From the NCBI RefSeq assembly GCF_015711475.1, contig NZ_CP065027.1, forward strand, positions 806,001 through 870,000: a stretch of 64,000 nt of DNA. Direction: 5' to 3'. Shown here piece after piece: positions 1 through 9,517 of this stretch (positions within the stretch are counted from its first letter, which is position 1; each line of letters opens with the position of its first letter). Below the pieces are notes generated by a model. It worked only from the letters and a program-made list of their open reading frames with translations. It was not told the origin of the DNA and did not search any database. Made by a program: the position numbers and the translations under genes. The DNA is from Actinomyces trachealis. Lineage in GTDB: Bacteria; Actinomycetota; Actinomycetes; Actinomycetales; Actinomycetaceae.

Positions 1-272
1 AGGTTGCGGAACCCGAGGGCGGATCCGCGTAGGTGTTCGAGGCGGGCGTTGATCGCCTCGGTTGGGCCGTTGCTGGTGCCGGGGCGATCGAAGTAGGCGA
101 GTACGTCAGCAGCACGCTTGCTGAGCGTGCGGCCCAGGGTGATGAGTTCGCTCAACGGTGTTGGGATCCCGCGAGCTAGGGAGTCGATGACCTTCTGCAT
201 GCGCTGTCGGCCTTGCTTGCGGTCGGGGTGTTGGTAGGCGGCGATCATCTGTTGGTAGACCTGACTCGTGCC
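1..272 (-). pseudogene. ISL3-family transposase, C-terminal fragment
   Basis: The minus strand reads without a stop as the C-terminal third of an ISL3-family DDE transposase, including a stretch with HPDRKQGRQRMQKVIDSLARG and the family ending ARLEHLRGSALGFRNL. It runs off the window at base 1, so the 3' end is not visible. At about base 272 homology stops abruptly; no N-terminal half precedes it on this strand. The N-terminal half of a similar transposase lies next door on the opposite strand, so the two are products of a rearrangement rather than one gene. No function is expected. Confidence 0.8.
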
Positions 273-305
273 ACTTTAGTGCCCTGGCAGGCCGACGGAT
301 TCTAT

Positions 306-1048
306 GGGCTCATCGCAGTTGGGGGTGTAGTGGTGGGTTGAGCTTGGCTGGCGCGGCGGTCTGTGGGTGAGGGCCGAGGTCTCCTGAAGATGGAAGTTCT
401 CACACTCACCATCTGGAAGACCTCGACGTGTCTAACGCTACCTTTGTTCGTCCCGATCTGACCACGTTCACCTGTCTGGATGAACTCGGCTTGGAAGTTG
501 TGGGTCAACATGTTGAGCCCGAACGCGCGGTCCTGGCCTGCCGGGTCATTGACCAGGACCGGTGGTGTTGACGGTGCGGGGGAGAGGGGATCGCGCGTGG
601 CACGGTGGTTCGCCGACTGGCGCACGAACCGCTGGGCTGGCGGCCGATCGTTTTGCTTGTCAGGGTAGGTCGGTATCGCTGTGTCGAGTGCGGACACGTG
701 TGGCGCCAGGACATGAGCAAGGCCGCCGAACCGCGAGCGAAACTCTCACGACGTGCGTTGGGCTGGGCGCTGGAAGGAAGGGCTCGTCGGGGCTCACCTC
801 ACGGTAGCCCGGATCGCGCAGGGGCTGGGCATGTCGTGGAACACCGCCAACAATGCTGTCCTGGCCGAGGGCCAGCGTGTCCTGATCAACAATGAGACCC
901 GGTTCGACGGGGTGGAGGGATCGGGGTTGATGAGCGCGTGTGGCGTTACACTCGCCGCGGTGACAAGTACGTCACCGTGGTCATCGACCTGACCCCGGTC
1001 AGTGCCGACACCGGCCCCGCCAGGCTGCTGGACATGGTCAAAGGGGTC
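306..1048 (+). pseudogene. ISL3-family transposase, N-terminal half with left end, broken
   Basis: A GTG at 428 opens a frame beginning SNATFVRPDLTTF that is typical of ISL3 transposases, with the zinc-binding CVECGHVW segment and the HTH region MSWNTANNAVLAEG, then the start of the DDE core (DERVWRYTRRGDKYVTV). The frame carries an in-frame TGA at 569 and at least two frameshifts (near 770 and 920), and is cut at 1048 by the IS3 element. The sequence at 306-330 resembles an ISL3 terminal inverted repeat, so 306 is the probable left end. Inactive. Confidence 0.75.
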
Positions 1049-1928
1049 TGGTGCAAGTTTTGGTGTCAGTTTGTGTGATTGTTTCGTTTTCGATTGGTGT
1101 GAGTTTGCCGAGCCGGGCTTGGCGGCGTCGGCGGTGGTAGGTCGCTTCGATCCAGTGGCGGATGGTGGTGGCTAGTTCCTGGCGGGTTTCCCACTTGCGG
1201 GTGTTGAGTACGTTCTTTTGTAAGAGCGCGAAGAAGGACTCCATGGCGGCGTTATCCGCACAGGTGCCGACCTGTCCCATGGACTGGGCCAGTCTGTAAG
1301 ACTGGGCGGCTTGTTGGTAGGCCTGGGAAGTGAACTGCGCGCCGCGGTTTGAATGGATTACACAACCGGCTGGCGGGTGCCTGTCTGCTACGGCTTGGGT
1401 CAACGCATTGACTGCTAAGGCAGCGTTCATCACGGCCGCACTGGTCAGGGCCACGATCCGGTTGGACCACACGTCCTTGATCGCCCACACATACAACTTT
1501 CCCTGCGTGGTGGGGTGTTCGGTGATGTCAGTAAGCCAGACCTGGTTAGGCCCCTCGGCGTGAAAGACCCGCCCAACCAGATCAGCTCCAACGCTTCTAG
1601 CGGGCTTGGCGGTCTTAGTCTTGGCCTTGCGTTTGGGCGCCGTGATAGCCTTAATTCCCAACTCGTGACAGATCGACCACACCGCGCGGCTAGCGATCTT
1701 GATTCCCTGGCGGGCTAGTTCATCAGTGATCAACCGGTAGCCAAAAGCAGGATCAGCACTATGGATGGCCACCACCCGTTCCTTCAACAGGCGCCGACGT
1801 TGTTCGAGCTGGCTTTGCCTACACCCGCGCCACCGATAGAAGGGCTGGCGAGCGATACCAAGCACCCGGCAGATCCGACTAACCGCTATACCCAAACCGG
1901 CTAGTTCTTCTACCAGGGGATAGATCAT
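1038..1928 (-). CDS. IS3-family transposase OrfB (DDE integrase)
   Basis: This 296-residue protein is the catalytic half of an IS3 transposase. The N-terminal HTH_21 region (residues about 5-70) is followed by an rve integrase core containing WLTDITEHPT, HSNRGAQFTSQAY and the final Glu in AMESFFALLQKNVL, giving a plausible D,D,E triad. Its ATG overlaps the end of orfA as ATGA, so translation may be coupled or shifted. The last few codons and the stop lie outside the inverted repeat, in ISL3 DNA, so the natural C-terminus is altered slightly. The frame is intact, but its orfA partner is frameshifted. Confidence 0.85.
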   Translation of the reverse strand: MIYPLVEELAGLGIAVSRICRVLGIARQPFYRWRGCRQSQLEQRRRLLKERVVAIHSADPAFGYRLITDELARQGIKIASRAVWSICHELGIKAITAPKRKAKTKTAKPARSVGADLVGRVFHAEGPNQVWLTDITEHPTTQGKLYVWAIKDVWSNRIVALTSAAVMNAALAVNALTQAVADRHPPAGCVIHSNRGAQFTSQAYQQAAQSYRLAQSMGQVGTCADNAAMESFFALLQKNVLNTRKWETRQELATTIRHWIEATYHRRRRQARLGKLTPIENETITQTDTKTCTRPL

Positions 1929-2275
1929 TTTGGGTTGACATCACGGGCCAGGTAAGCCGCTACCCTTCTAAGAAGGAAACACTCTTCTTCCTTCAACCGC
2001 AACTGGCGCTCCAACTGAGCGATACAGGCCTTGTCCTCACCCGCACCCGGCTTGGAGTACGCCCTTGGCTACCTGCTCGCGTCTGATCCAAGTATCCAGA
2101 GTCGAACCCCCAACACTAAAATCAGCTGCTACCTGCGTCAACGTCATCCCAGCAGGACGATTCAACGCAAAACGCACCACATCCCGACGGAACTCCGGCG
2201 CATACTTCCTCGGCATCACAGCCCCTTCCCACGAGACCAACAGCCCCGCAACCAGTGACACCAACCATTACACCA
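1049..2275 (-). mobile_element. IS3-family insertion sequence, about 1.23 kb
   Basis: The ends form an imperfect terminal inverted repeat of about 29 bases: the left end starts TGGTGCAAGTTTTGGTGTCA and the reverse complement of the right end starts TGGTGTAATGGTTGGTGTCA. Between them lie orfA and orfB on the minus strand. Flanking triplets are GTC on the left and TTC on the right, so there is no target duplication; the left flank is ISL3 DNA and the right flank is a restriction endonuclease gene. This is the signature of recombination or deletion between IS copies after insertion. Confidence 0.85.
1925..2216 (-). pseudogene. IS3-family OrfA (HTH), frameshifted
   Basis: Starting at the ATG at 2216, the product begins PRKYAPEFRRDVVRF and contains a transposase_8 helix-turn-helix (LTQVAADFSVGGSTLDTWI). 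The frame stops at 2037, but the leucine-zipper part (ACIAQLERQLRLKEEECFLL) continues in another frame up to the TGA that overlaps the orfB start. A one-base change near 2040 therefore separates the HTH from the zipper. Programmed frameshifting in IS3 elements normally happens at the zipper/orfB junction rather than here, so I read this as decay. Confidence 0.65.
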
Positions 2276-3035
2276 TTCCCACATTAATTGGGAAGAGCTG
2301 TCAAACTGGTCGTCAGGCAGCGCCTTGATGTAGGCGATTCTCGCCTTGATGGCCGCCTCGAGGTTCGCCATTGACAATGCCGGTGAAGGCTCCTCGTACT
2401 CGCCACTGTTGGCCTGCGCTGTCAAGAGAGCAACAGCGTCGTAGTTCCCCTCGGCGATCATGCGCTCGAAGAAGATTCGGTAGCGCCCGATGTAGGACTC
2501 GCCTTCGAAGATCGGGTCCGCTGGGAACGGCATGTTGGACGGTACGCGGATAGGTCTTGTGGATCCTGCGGCGCGCTCAACGAGCATGATGAATCCGAAC
2601 CAGGGCTTGAGCGTGCCGAACAAGCCACGCTCGACGGCCATCTGAGAGTCGGCGGCGAGCCCGAGAGCCTCCTCAGTCCGATTGTTGAAATTGTTGCCAA
2701 ACGAGGGTCCGCGCTGTGACTTGAACTCCATCGCGGCGATGAGTGCGCCTTCGGTATAGAACAACGAGATCCCAGTTCTTCGAAGGGCGGAAGTACGTCG
2801 GTAGATCATTATGTCCAGTGGTGCGCACCTCAAGATGGATCTCAGGATCACTCAGCCACAGATCGGCAACGACAGCCTGCATGAGGTCCATCTGCTTGCC
2901 ACCAGTGACTGCGGCACGATTCCCGGTGTCTTTGATACCAGAAAGCGCACCCTGGTTTTCCTGCTGGGTCGTGAGGTGGCTCCAATAGCCTGCAACGGCT
3001 TGCTGCCAGACGGATGGGTCGAGCGGATTAGACAT
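2276..3035 (-). pseudogene. XhoI/PaeR7I-type type II restriction endonuclease, frameshifted and 3'-truncated
   Basis: The N-terminal frame begins SNPLDPSVWQQAVAGYW and runs to SKNWDLVVLY; the protein then continues in a second frame as TEGALIAAMEFKSQRGPSFG and NNFNNRTEEALG. The Asp of NWDLVV and the E-x-K of MEFKSQ fit the PD-(D/E)xK catalytic core of this family, whose members cut CTCGAG. One frameshift near 2755-2765 splits the core, and the IS3 element begins where the last residues (DDQFDSSSQ) should be. The total reconstructed length of about 245 residues is close to the family norm. The start overlaps the methyltransferase stop by 8 bases, the usual arrangement of this RM pair. It cannot make an active enzyme. 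Confidence 0.8.
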
Positions 3036-4695
3036 GGCAGCCCTCAGCTCCTAAAAGATAACGTTCAACGGTGCCACGAGGCAGCCCGTAGGCGTCCTCA
3101 GCAGCCAAGTTGGCAGATACACGATCCTGCGCCCTAAAAGCGGCTCTGAGACGCTCTGACGCCTCCTCGGTAAACTCACCAGGGTGGGGAACGGCGATCT
3201 TACGTAGGTACTGCGCTTGAAATCTCAGGGTACCGCCGCGCATCTTCACTCCGTAAGCGGTGACAAAGGCCTCGGCAATGCTCGACAAAAGCAATCCTCC
3301 CAGAACCTCAAGGTCCCAGGTATCAGACACGATGTAGTACAGGTTATGATGCGGATACAGCCCCCCGGGCTCGTAAACCGGCGTGATCTTCGCTTTCATA
3401 TCCTGAAGCAGGAGCTTCGGGCGGTCAACCAGGCCCGGATACACCTTGTCAATAGTGCGGTACCACTTGCCCGGGTTCTTCTTAGCAACATAACGCTCTC
3501 GGATCAGTGGCCTACGTTCGAGCGCATGGGCGAACCGAGGGTAGTCACTAAGGTCGATAAGATGTCCCTGTGCATCCCACGGATTGAGGAGTTGTTTAGA
3601 AGGTGGCTTGAGGAACCCTTCGCGAATATCATCAGCCATGACAAGAGGCAGGAGCCTGTCAGGCTCCACATCCTCAGTAGTGTTCATGTCCACAAGGTAT
3701 GCCTTGTCATTACCGGTCGCCACGCCGATGGAGATACGGGTAGTGCCATCGGCCTCAAGGGGCGGGAAGTGCTCTTGCAGGCCTTCGAGCAACTTGATGG
3801 CACCGGGTGATCCCGCAGGCCAGAAGTCATCCGTCTCAAACCAGCTGGGAAGACGCACACCTTCCCAGCCGTTCCCACTCTGGCTCTCCTCGTGTCCACG
3901 CATGAAGGTAAGCACGTCACGCGCGGACCCCTCATTGAAGACCTCTGTAGTGTCGATGAAGATCGCCTCGCGCTGTGGGCTGCTAGCGATGACGGTGATG
4001 GCCGGGTAGGCGGAGACCTCTGCCTCAAAGGCATCAACGTCGTGCATCTGCCACACCGCCTCGACGGCATACCCCGTGGAGACGAGACCACGAAGAGCCT
4101 TGCCGTAGGAGTTGTGCATCCAGCGATCCGCGCAGATGTAGCTCAGACGACCGTCAGGACGCAACACAGACAGTCCGCGCTCGTAGAAGCCGACGTAGAT
4201 ATCGGCACGCCCTCGCATCGTCGCCCAGCGTGTGCGATATGCCTTTTCCACCTCATCATCAAGATCTTCGGATCGGATGTAGGGCGGGTTGCCGATCACG
4301 AAGTCAGCATCGCCGGGAACGTCGTCGAGCAAGAAGTCCCCCTCGTGGAGCCAACTCATCGCCAACGACTCAGCGGCACACTCATCGAAGCCGTGCTCGA
4401 GCAACATAGCGATCGCCTTTGAACGACACATGGCGACATGCGTTGGTTGCAAGTCCATGCCGAACACGGAGTTACGCAGCCCTTCAAGCGTGGCATCATG
4501 GAGCGCTGCAGACGCGAGGAGTCGCTTGATCACGGGGACAATGAAGGCTCCCGAGCCGATGGAGGGCTCGATGAGCCGGGTGCGCGCGAGATCCCGGTCA
4601 GGGGTGTATCCGATGAGGTCGAGCATGGTCTCGACGACCCACTGCCGGGTGAAGACCTCACCGTATCCGGCCTTGGTCAGGGCCTCAGCACTCAC
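3028..4695 (-). CDS. XhoI/PaeR7I-type DNA adenine methyltransferase
   Basis: This type II N6-adenine methyltransferase would protect the recognition site of the neighbouring endonuclease. Motif I is visible as IEPSIGSGAFIVPVI near residue 40 and motif IV as DFVIGNPPYIRSED near residue 125, in gamma-class order, followed by a long C-terminal target-recognition half. I chose the GTG at 4695 (VSAEALTKAGYGE), since a longer frame from 4788 would overlap the preceding transporter gene. The length, about 555 residues, is normal. It follows the polysaccharide operon on the same strand, 14 bases downstream. With its endonuclease dead it is effectively an orphan methylase. Confidence 0.85.
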   Translation of the reverse strand: MSAEALTKAGYGEVFTRQWVVETMLDLIGYTPDRDLARTRLIEPSIGSGAFIVPVIKRLLASAALHDATLEGLRNSVFGMDLQPTHVAMCRSKAIAMLLEHGFDECAAESLAMSWLHEGDFLLDDVPGDADFVIGNPPYIRSEDLDDEVEKAYRTRWATMRGRADIYVGFYERGLSVLRPDGRLSYICADRWMHNSYGKALRGLVSTGYAVEAVWQMHDVDAFEAEVSAYPAITVIASSPQREAIFIDTTEVFNEGSARDVLTFMRGHEESQSGNGWEGVRLPSWFETDDFWPAGSPGAIKLLEGLQEHFPPLEADGTTRISIGVATGNDKAYLVDMNTTEDVEPDRLLPLVMADDIREGFLKPPSKQLLNPWDAQGHLIDLSDYPRFAHALERRPLIRERYVAKKNPGKWYRTIDKVYPGLVDRPKLLLQDMKAKITPVYEPGGLYPHHNLYYIVSDTWDLEVLGGLLLSSIAEAFVTAYGVKMRGGTLRFQAQYLRKIAVPHPGEFTEEASERLRAAFRAQDRVSANLAAEDAYGLPRGTVERYLLGAEGCHV

Positions 4696-4709
4696 CGTAA
4701 ACCGGCTCT

Positions 4710-5642
4710 TCAGAGTTGAGTGTGGGCGTGGCGAAGAGTGACGGCACGCGGGAGGGGAGGCTGAAAATCTGGGGGAGTGGGGGACCATTTTTCGCGATAC
4801 TCAGCCAGTAGGTCATCCGCCTTGCTGTACTCCTCCTTCGCAATATTCCAAGACCACCAGCGATAATCGTGAGCAATCTCTGGGCCCGGGCCATCACCAA
4901 TAAGCTCCCCGTCCATCAACCACAAAGCCCGAGAACACAACTCCTCAATTACCTGGGCAGCATGGTTGACAATAAACACAGTACCAGCATTCTTTAAAAG
5001 GTTGGACATTGCCTGCTCACTGCGTTCCTTGAACGCGGCGTCACCAGTGCTCAGCGCCTCGTCGATTAAAAGTATATCTGGACGTGCTGCAGCAGCAATA
5101 GCGAAACGCAGACGTGAGCCCATGCCGGAGGAGTAGGTCTTCATGGGGCGGTAAATTGCTTTGCCAATTCCGGCGAGCTCGAGGATGTCTGGAAAGACCT
5201 GTTCGGTTTCTTGTGGACTTAGGCCCATTGCGTAGCAACCTAAGCGAACGTTCTTCTCTCCCGGGAGATCGGGGACTAGTGCAGCGTTAACTCCCAACAA
5301 CACCGGGGTAGAGCGTGCGAGTACGCTCCCTGATAGGGGTGGTTCCAGGCCTGCAATGATACGTAGCAGCGTGGACTTGCCGGAACCGTTGCGACCTAGG
5401 ATCCCGATTGACTCACCTGAGCGAGCCACGAAGGAGACGCCCTTTAATGCGTCAACCGTAACCTTAGGCCGCTGCCCGGTAGCACGCAGCAGTGCTCTGC
5501 GGGCGAATGGTAGTGATCGCATGTCGGCAGCGTCAGTCGATGCAACGCGGTAACGCACCTTAATGTTACGTGCAACTACGGTAGCTGACCCTCGTGCCGG
5601 AGTCTGAGCCATGGAGCCGGAGCTTTCAGTGCTCGACGCCAT
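4710..5642 (-). CDS. Polysaccharide ABC transporter, ATP-binding subunit (Wzt/TagH type)
   Basis: This cytoplasmic ATPase powers export of a lipid-linked polysaccharide through the permease encoded just upstream. Walker A is GILGRNGSGKSTLL, the signature is TYSSGMGSRLRFA, Walker B is DILLIDEALSTGD and the H-loop is IVNHAA, all as in the Wzt/TagH/KpsT group. There is no separate C-terminal carbohydrate-binding domain (about 310 residues in all), so it is the short TagH-like form. The ATG at 5642 has a GAAGGAAG ribosome site eight bases upstream and overlaps the permease end by 17 bases. Confidence 0.9.
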   Translation of the reverse strand: MASSTESSGSMAQTPARGSATVVARNIKVRYRVASTDAADMRSLPFARRALLRATGQRPKVTVDALKGVSFVARSGESIGILGRNGSGKSTLLRIIAGLEPPLSGSVLARSTPVLLGVNAALVPDLPGEKNVRLGCYAMGLSPQETEQVFPDILELAGIGKAIYRPMKTYSSGMGSRLRFAIAAAARPDILLIDEALSTGDAAFKERSEQAMSNLLKNAGTVFIVNHAAQVIEELCSRALWLMDGELIGDGPGPEIAHDYRWWSWNIAKEEYSKADDLLAEYREKWSPTPPDFQPPLPRAVTLRHAHTQL

Positions 5643-6537
5643 AGGCTTCTTCCTTCTGCCAGAAAACAATTAACCCCACAAGTAAGAGTCCTACTGCCCA
5701 CGCGCTCAGCAATACCCAAGAGCGCAAGTTTGGCGCTGTGTCGTAGAGCATGCAACTGCGATACATTGTGAGTGTCAGGTATCCCGGATTGATATCCATC
5801 GCTCGAAGAATGTTCGGATGGTCGATGAATCGTTCATATGAAAAAAAGACGCCGCTGCCAAAATACCAAAATTGGGTCAGGAACGGCCAGACGTTACGCA
5901 AGTCGGGCAGGAGGGCAGTGGCTCGGGCCGTAGTAAATATGAGGCCTAAACAGAATGCATGCTGAAGTAGGAAAACTAGTGGTACGAGCATCCAGGTCCA
6001 AGAGATCTTGGCGTGAGGTGGCAACGCAATGACCAGCAGGGAAATGGTAATTAGAGGTGGAATGCAGTCCAGGGCGCTGCGTATGGCAAATGATATGGGG
6101 AGTGCGGCGCGAGGGAAGTTGAAACCCCTGATGAGGTTCTTACCATTGGCGAGAACCTGTGAGCCGACTGTGGCGGCTCTTTGCATCGGCGGGAACATGG
6201 TTACGCCGATAATGAGGTATCCGATGAAATTGTCGATACCGCGACTGGTCTGAAGCAGTAGCCCAAACATGATGTAGAACACCATGGCGTTGAGCATCGG
6301 CTGAGCCACCAGCCAGACATTGCCCAGCACAGTGCCACGCTGAGAACCCAGGGCGCGGGCTCGCCCATCCGCCCAGATAAAATGTCTACGGCGCCAGAGT
6401 TCGCGGGTGTACGCCCCCAGAGGAGGCCGCTTGCCCACGGGCCTCAAGGCATTGAGCTCGAAGGGGCTGACCGTGTGAGGGCGAGTTATTCCGGCCGTAT
6501 CCAGCCAGGCGGTACTGGGGGAGGTGTCCGTACTCAT
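5626..6537 (-). CDS. Polysaccharide ABC transporter, permease subunit (Wzm/TagG type)
   Basis: This 303-residue inner-membrane protein has six hydrophobic segments and the ABC-2 layout of Wzm/TagG exporters. The cytoplasmic N-terminal region includes ALGSQRGTVLGNVWLVAQP, followed by the membrane core with GIDNFIGYLIIGVTMFPP and FYFGSGVFFSYERF-type helices. It pairs with the ATPase that overlaps its 3' end, and its start overlaps the stop of the upstream glycosyltransferase gene as ATGA. The likely cargo is the undecaprenyl-linked glycan built by the upstream genes. Confidence 0.9.
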   Translation of the reverse strand: MSTDTSPSTAWLDTAGITRPHTVSPFELNALRPVGKRPPLGAYTRELWRRRHFIWADGRARALGSQRGTVLGNVWLVAQPMLNAMVFYIMFGLLLQTSRGIDNFIGYLIIGVTMFPPMQRAATVGSQVLANGKNLIRGFNFPRAALPISFAIRSALDCIPPLITISLLVIALPPHAKISWTWMLVPLVFLLQHAFCLGLIFTTARATALLPDLRNVWPFLTQFWYFGSGVFFSYERFIDHPNILRAMDINPGYLTLTMYRSCMLYDTAPNLRSWVLLSAWAVGLLLVGLIVFWQKEEAYGVEH

Positions 6538-8255
6538 CTCAGCTCCTCATACAGCTGGGCATAGGTTTGACCATGCTGCCCCCACGTTGGAACTACGGCA
6601 GAAACCTGCCGGTTCTGCGCGTTCTCCATCCAGGAGGCAATCGTGTAACTCAATGACTCAGAATCTCCCGCTGGGAACCTCAATTCATCCGCTGCGCAGG
6701 TGACCTCCACCAAGGCAGGTAGGTCTGAGGCTATCACTGGCCGCCCGAGCCCCATGGCTGTAAGAGGCTTGAGCGGTGTAACCATGCGGCAAACCTCAGT
6801 ATCCAAACGCGGCACACAGAACACGTCCAGAGCCTGATACCAGTTCAATGAGTCTCCAGGAGGAACTCTACCCGGCAGGACACAGACCTGCTCACCAAGC
6901 CCCAGATCAGCGGCCAACGCCACCAAAGAAGCCCGGCTCACGCCGTCGCCCACCAGCAGGCAGCGCACATCCAGGCCCAACCTCCTACAGCGAGCCACCG
7001 CCCGCAGCAGCACCTCAAAACCCTCATAAGGCACCAGAGAGGACACACTGCCCACCCAGGTCCCCTCCTCAGGTAGGCCCAGGCGCCGCCGGGCCTCAGC
7101 TGGGCGGAGCCGCTCAGCCTCCAGCACCGCGTCCTCCACCGCATTGGGCACCACCCACACCTTTGCTGCAGGCACCCCACGACTGACCAGGTCAGCCTTC
7201 TGCACCTGCGACAGGGCAACGACCGCATCAGCCTGGAGGGCCATCTCAGTCTCCTTAGCCCGCAACCGTCGGAAACGCTCCGAGGTGCGAGCCCGCCCCT
7301 GCTGCCTCACAGGCCGGGAAGCAACCCAAGTCAACTCCAGCACCCCACGCATCTCATAAACCCAAGGCAGCCCATAAGACTCCGCCACCGCCCGCACCAC
7401 CAACGCATTCTGGTAGTTGGTGGTGGTGTGCAGCACGTCAGGACGAAACGCTTCAACCTCCCGGGCCAGCAGCCGGGACATCTGCACCAGCCGGGCCACC
7501 GGCGTCGAGGCAAGGCGCGCAGGCAGCAAATGCCGGTACTCAATACCATCCACCACATCCCGGACAGAAGCGCCAACCAGCCCCACAGTCACCGGATAGC
7601 CGATACGAGTAACCGCCCGCACCCCCACCCCGGCCAGCCGAGTACTGCGCAGCACCGCATGAGAACGCACCGCATACCCGGACTGTGTGTGGGGGAAAGA
7701 GTTAGTCAACACGTGCAGCACACGCGCCGGCCCCTTGGCTGACGGGCCAGCCCAAGCAGGCGACGGTGACAGCAACGGCAGCCGGAAACCAGGGGACATC
7801 GCGGCCAGCTCAGAACGCAGCCGGGCCCGCTGGTGGCGAGCACCAGAAGCACCCTCCAACACAGCCACCGCACCGCTCAAGTCACCTTGAGCCCACAGCT
7901 CACGCGCCCTAACAGCCACAGCAGACTGCCCACCAGGGGGGAGCCCCACACCCAGCTGCACACCCAACTGCACAGCCAGCTCAGCGGCAAGGTCACGGCC
8001 AATCCAAGAACGCGGCTGCGCGAAGGCCAGCGCCTGCCGGGCCGGACCCGGACGGTCAGCCAAGAACTCCGCCAACGCCCCCCGCACGGCACCGCCCCGC
8101 GCACCCACCCCAACCGCAGCAGCAAGCCGCCCCCTGATGGAGGACGGCAGCCTCCGAGACGCCTGCACCGCCAACAGCAGCGGATCCTCAGACAGATGAC
8201 GCCAAACCGTGTCCGCCAGCAGAGACACATTCTTGACCAGCTGCAGATCAGCCAC
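6534..8255 (-). CDS. Glycosyltransferase, GT4 family (large)
   Basis: The GTG at 8255 overlaps the upstream gene's stop by eight bases. The 573-residue protein has an N-terminal extension of about 170 residues that is Ala/Arg-rich and unrecognised. A GT-B glycosyltransferase follows: the acceptor half starts near RVLHVLTNSFPHTQSGYA, and the donor half has WVGSVSSLVPYEGFEVLL and the nucleotide-sugar segment PLKPLTAMGLGRPVIASDLP, typical of GT4. It probably adds one sugar to the growing surface polysaccharide on the cytoplasmic face. Donor and acceptor cannot be told from sequence. The gene is very GC-rich, giving long open shadow frames on the other strand. Confidence 0.85.
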   Translation of the reverse strand: MADLQLVKNVSLLADTVWRHLSEDPLLLAVQASRRLPSSIRGRLAAAVGVGARGGAVRGALAEFLADRPGPARQALAFAQPRSWIGRDLAAELAVQLGVQLGVGLPPGGQSAVAVRARELWAQGDLSGAVAVLEGASGARHQRARLRSELAAMSPGFRLPLLSPSPAWAGPSAKGPARVLHVLTNSFPHTQSGYAVRSHAVLRSTRLAGVGVRAVTRIGYPVTVGLVGASVRDVVDGIEYRHLLPARLASTPVARLVQMSRLLAREVEAFRPDVLHTTTNYQNALVVRAVAESYGLPWVYEMRGVLELTWVASRPVRQQGRARTSERFRRLRAKETEMALQADAVVALSQVQKADLVSRGVPAAKVWVVPNAVEDAVLEAERLRPAEARRRLGLPEEGTWVGSVSSLVPYEGFEVLLRAVARCRRLGLDVRCLLVGDGVSRASLVALAADLGLGEQVCVLPGRVPPGDSLNWYQALDVFCVPRLDTEVCRMVTPLKPLTAMGLGRPVIASDLPALVEVTCAADELRFPAGDSESLSYTIASWMENAQNRQVSAVVPTWGQHGQTYAQLYEELR

Positions 8256-9513
8256 GGGCCACCTCCTGTAGCAGTGCCTCGTAACGAGAAACCATCACCT
8301 CTGGAGAAGCATGCGCCGCCAGCCAGCCGCCAGCACCTGAGACCCGCAGGCGGGACCGGTCACGAGCCAGAACGCCCCACAAAGCCGCCAAGGCGACCGG
8401 ATCCTGCGGGGGCACGACGCTACCGCCCCCAGAATCACTAATCACCTGCGCGGCCTCACCAGCCACCGCCCCACTAACGTGCCGCCCCACCCCCAGGACC
8501 TCATAAAGCTTAGAAGGCACAGTCAGCCCCATAGCAGGCCAATCCTGCAAAGAAACCAACACAGAATCCGCCCAGGCGTAATGGGCAGCAACCTGCGAAG
8601 CAGGGACCGGGGGCAGCACCTCCACCGGGGCCGCCAACCGCTCAGCCTCAGCCCGTACCGCAGCCAGCTCGGCACCATCACCCACAACACGCAGCAATAT
8701 GGGCGTGCCCGCGTCCTGCGCCAGCCGGGCCGCCCTGACCGCGCTCACCAGGCCCTGCGCCCGGCCCACCGTACCCAGGTAGAGCACCCGGAGCCGCGAA
8801 TCCACCCTGTCCACCTGCACGGGCGGCACAGGCGCCACCGCAGCGGCAGTATTGCGGATGGTTACGACACGCCCCACCCCCCGCTGCCCCAGCACCGCAG
8901 CAAAAGAATCCGTGGTAGTGACCACAGCGCTAGCACGACGCTGCCAAGCACTCACCACCACAGACGTCACCCTCCGGGCAGCCGCCGACAACGGGGCACT
9001 CAAGCCAGCTCCGCCACCCTGGACGGTGGCCCCGCTCCACTGGCTAGCAGAGTCCAGAATGTCGGGCCAGGCGTCACGCAGCTCCGCCACCACCGGGCAG
9101 TGCAATGCAGCCCCAAGCGCCAAAGCCACCGGCAGCGTAGGCAGCCCCGGCACCGAACCAATGATCACGTCAGGGCGCATGCCCCCACGAAAACGAGCCA
9201 GACCAATTCGCAGCGCATCAACTGCCGCCACAGCCTGATCCAGGCCACGACCACCTAACCCTGCGTCATAAGGGCGGAAAACCGTGCGGTGCACCAACGC
9301 ACCAGCAGCATCCCGGCGCGCTGCCCCAGGAGCCAGCCAAGCGGCGTCATCCAACAGCACACCCACCGGGTAATGGGGGGCAGGCGTCAGCACCGCCAAC
9401 TCGTGCCCCCGCTCAACCAGACCTTGAGCCAGCCACTGCCACCGCCGCTGCGGGGCCCCAACCTCAGGGGCCCAGTAATGGCACAGGACCAGAATCCTCA
9501 AAGGCGACGCCAC
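8248..9513 (-). CDS. Glycosyltransferase, GT4 family (WcaI-like)
   Basis: A 421-residue GT-B glycosyltransferase with the N-terminal start LRILVLCHYWAPEVGAPQRR seen in WcaI/WbuB-like enzymes. The C-terminal half has VLYLGTVGRAQGLVSAV and SKLYEVLGVGRHVSGAV, in place of the usual P-x-K-x-x-E segment of GT4 (PSKLYE here). The start is GTG at 9513, five bases after the stop of the WecA-like gene, and the end overlaps the next glycosyltransferase. It likely transfers a sugar to the lipid-linked precursor; the linkage is unknown. Confidence 0.85.
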   Translation of the reverse strand: MASPLRILVLCHYWAPEVGAPQRRWQWLAQGLVERGHELAVLTPAPHYPVGVLLDDAAWLAPGAARRDAAGALVHRTVFRPYDAGLGGRGLDQAVAAVDALRIGLARFRGGMRPDVIIGSVPGLPTLPVALALGAALHCPVVAELRDAWPDILDSASQWSGATVQGGGAGLSAPLSAAARRVTSVVVSAWQRRASAVVTTTDSFAAVLGQRGVGRVVTIRNTAAAVAPVPPVQVDRVDSRLRVLYLGTVGRAQGLVSAVRAARLAQDAGTPILLRVVGDGAELAAVRAEAERLAAPVEVLPPVPASQVAAHYAWADSVLVSLQDWPAMGLTVPSKLYEVLGVGRHVSGAVAGEAAQVISDSGGGSVVPPQDPVALAALWGVLARDRSRLRVSGAGGWLAAHASPEVMVSRYEALLQEVARG

Positions 9514-9517
9514 CCAC

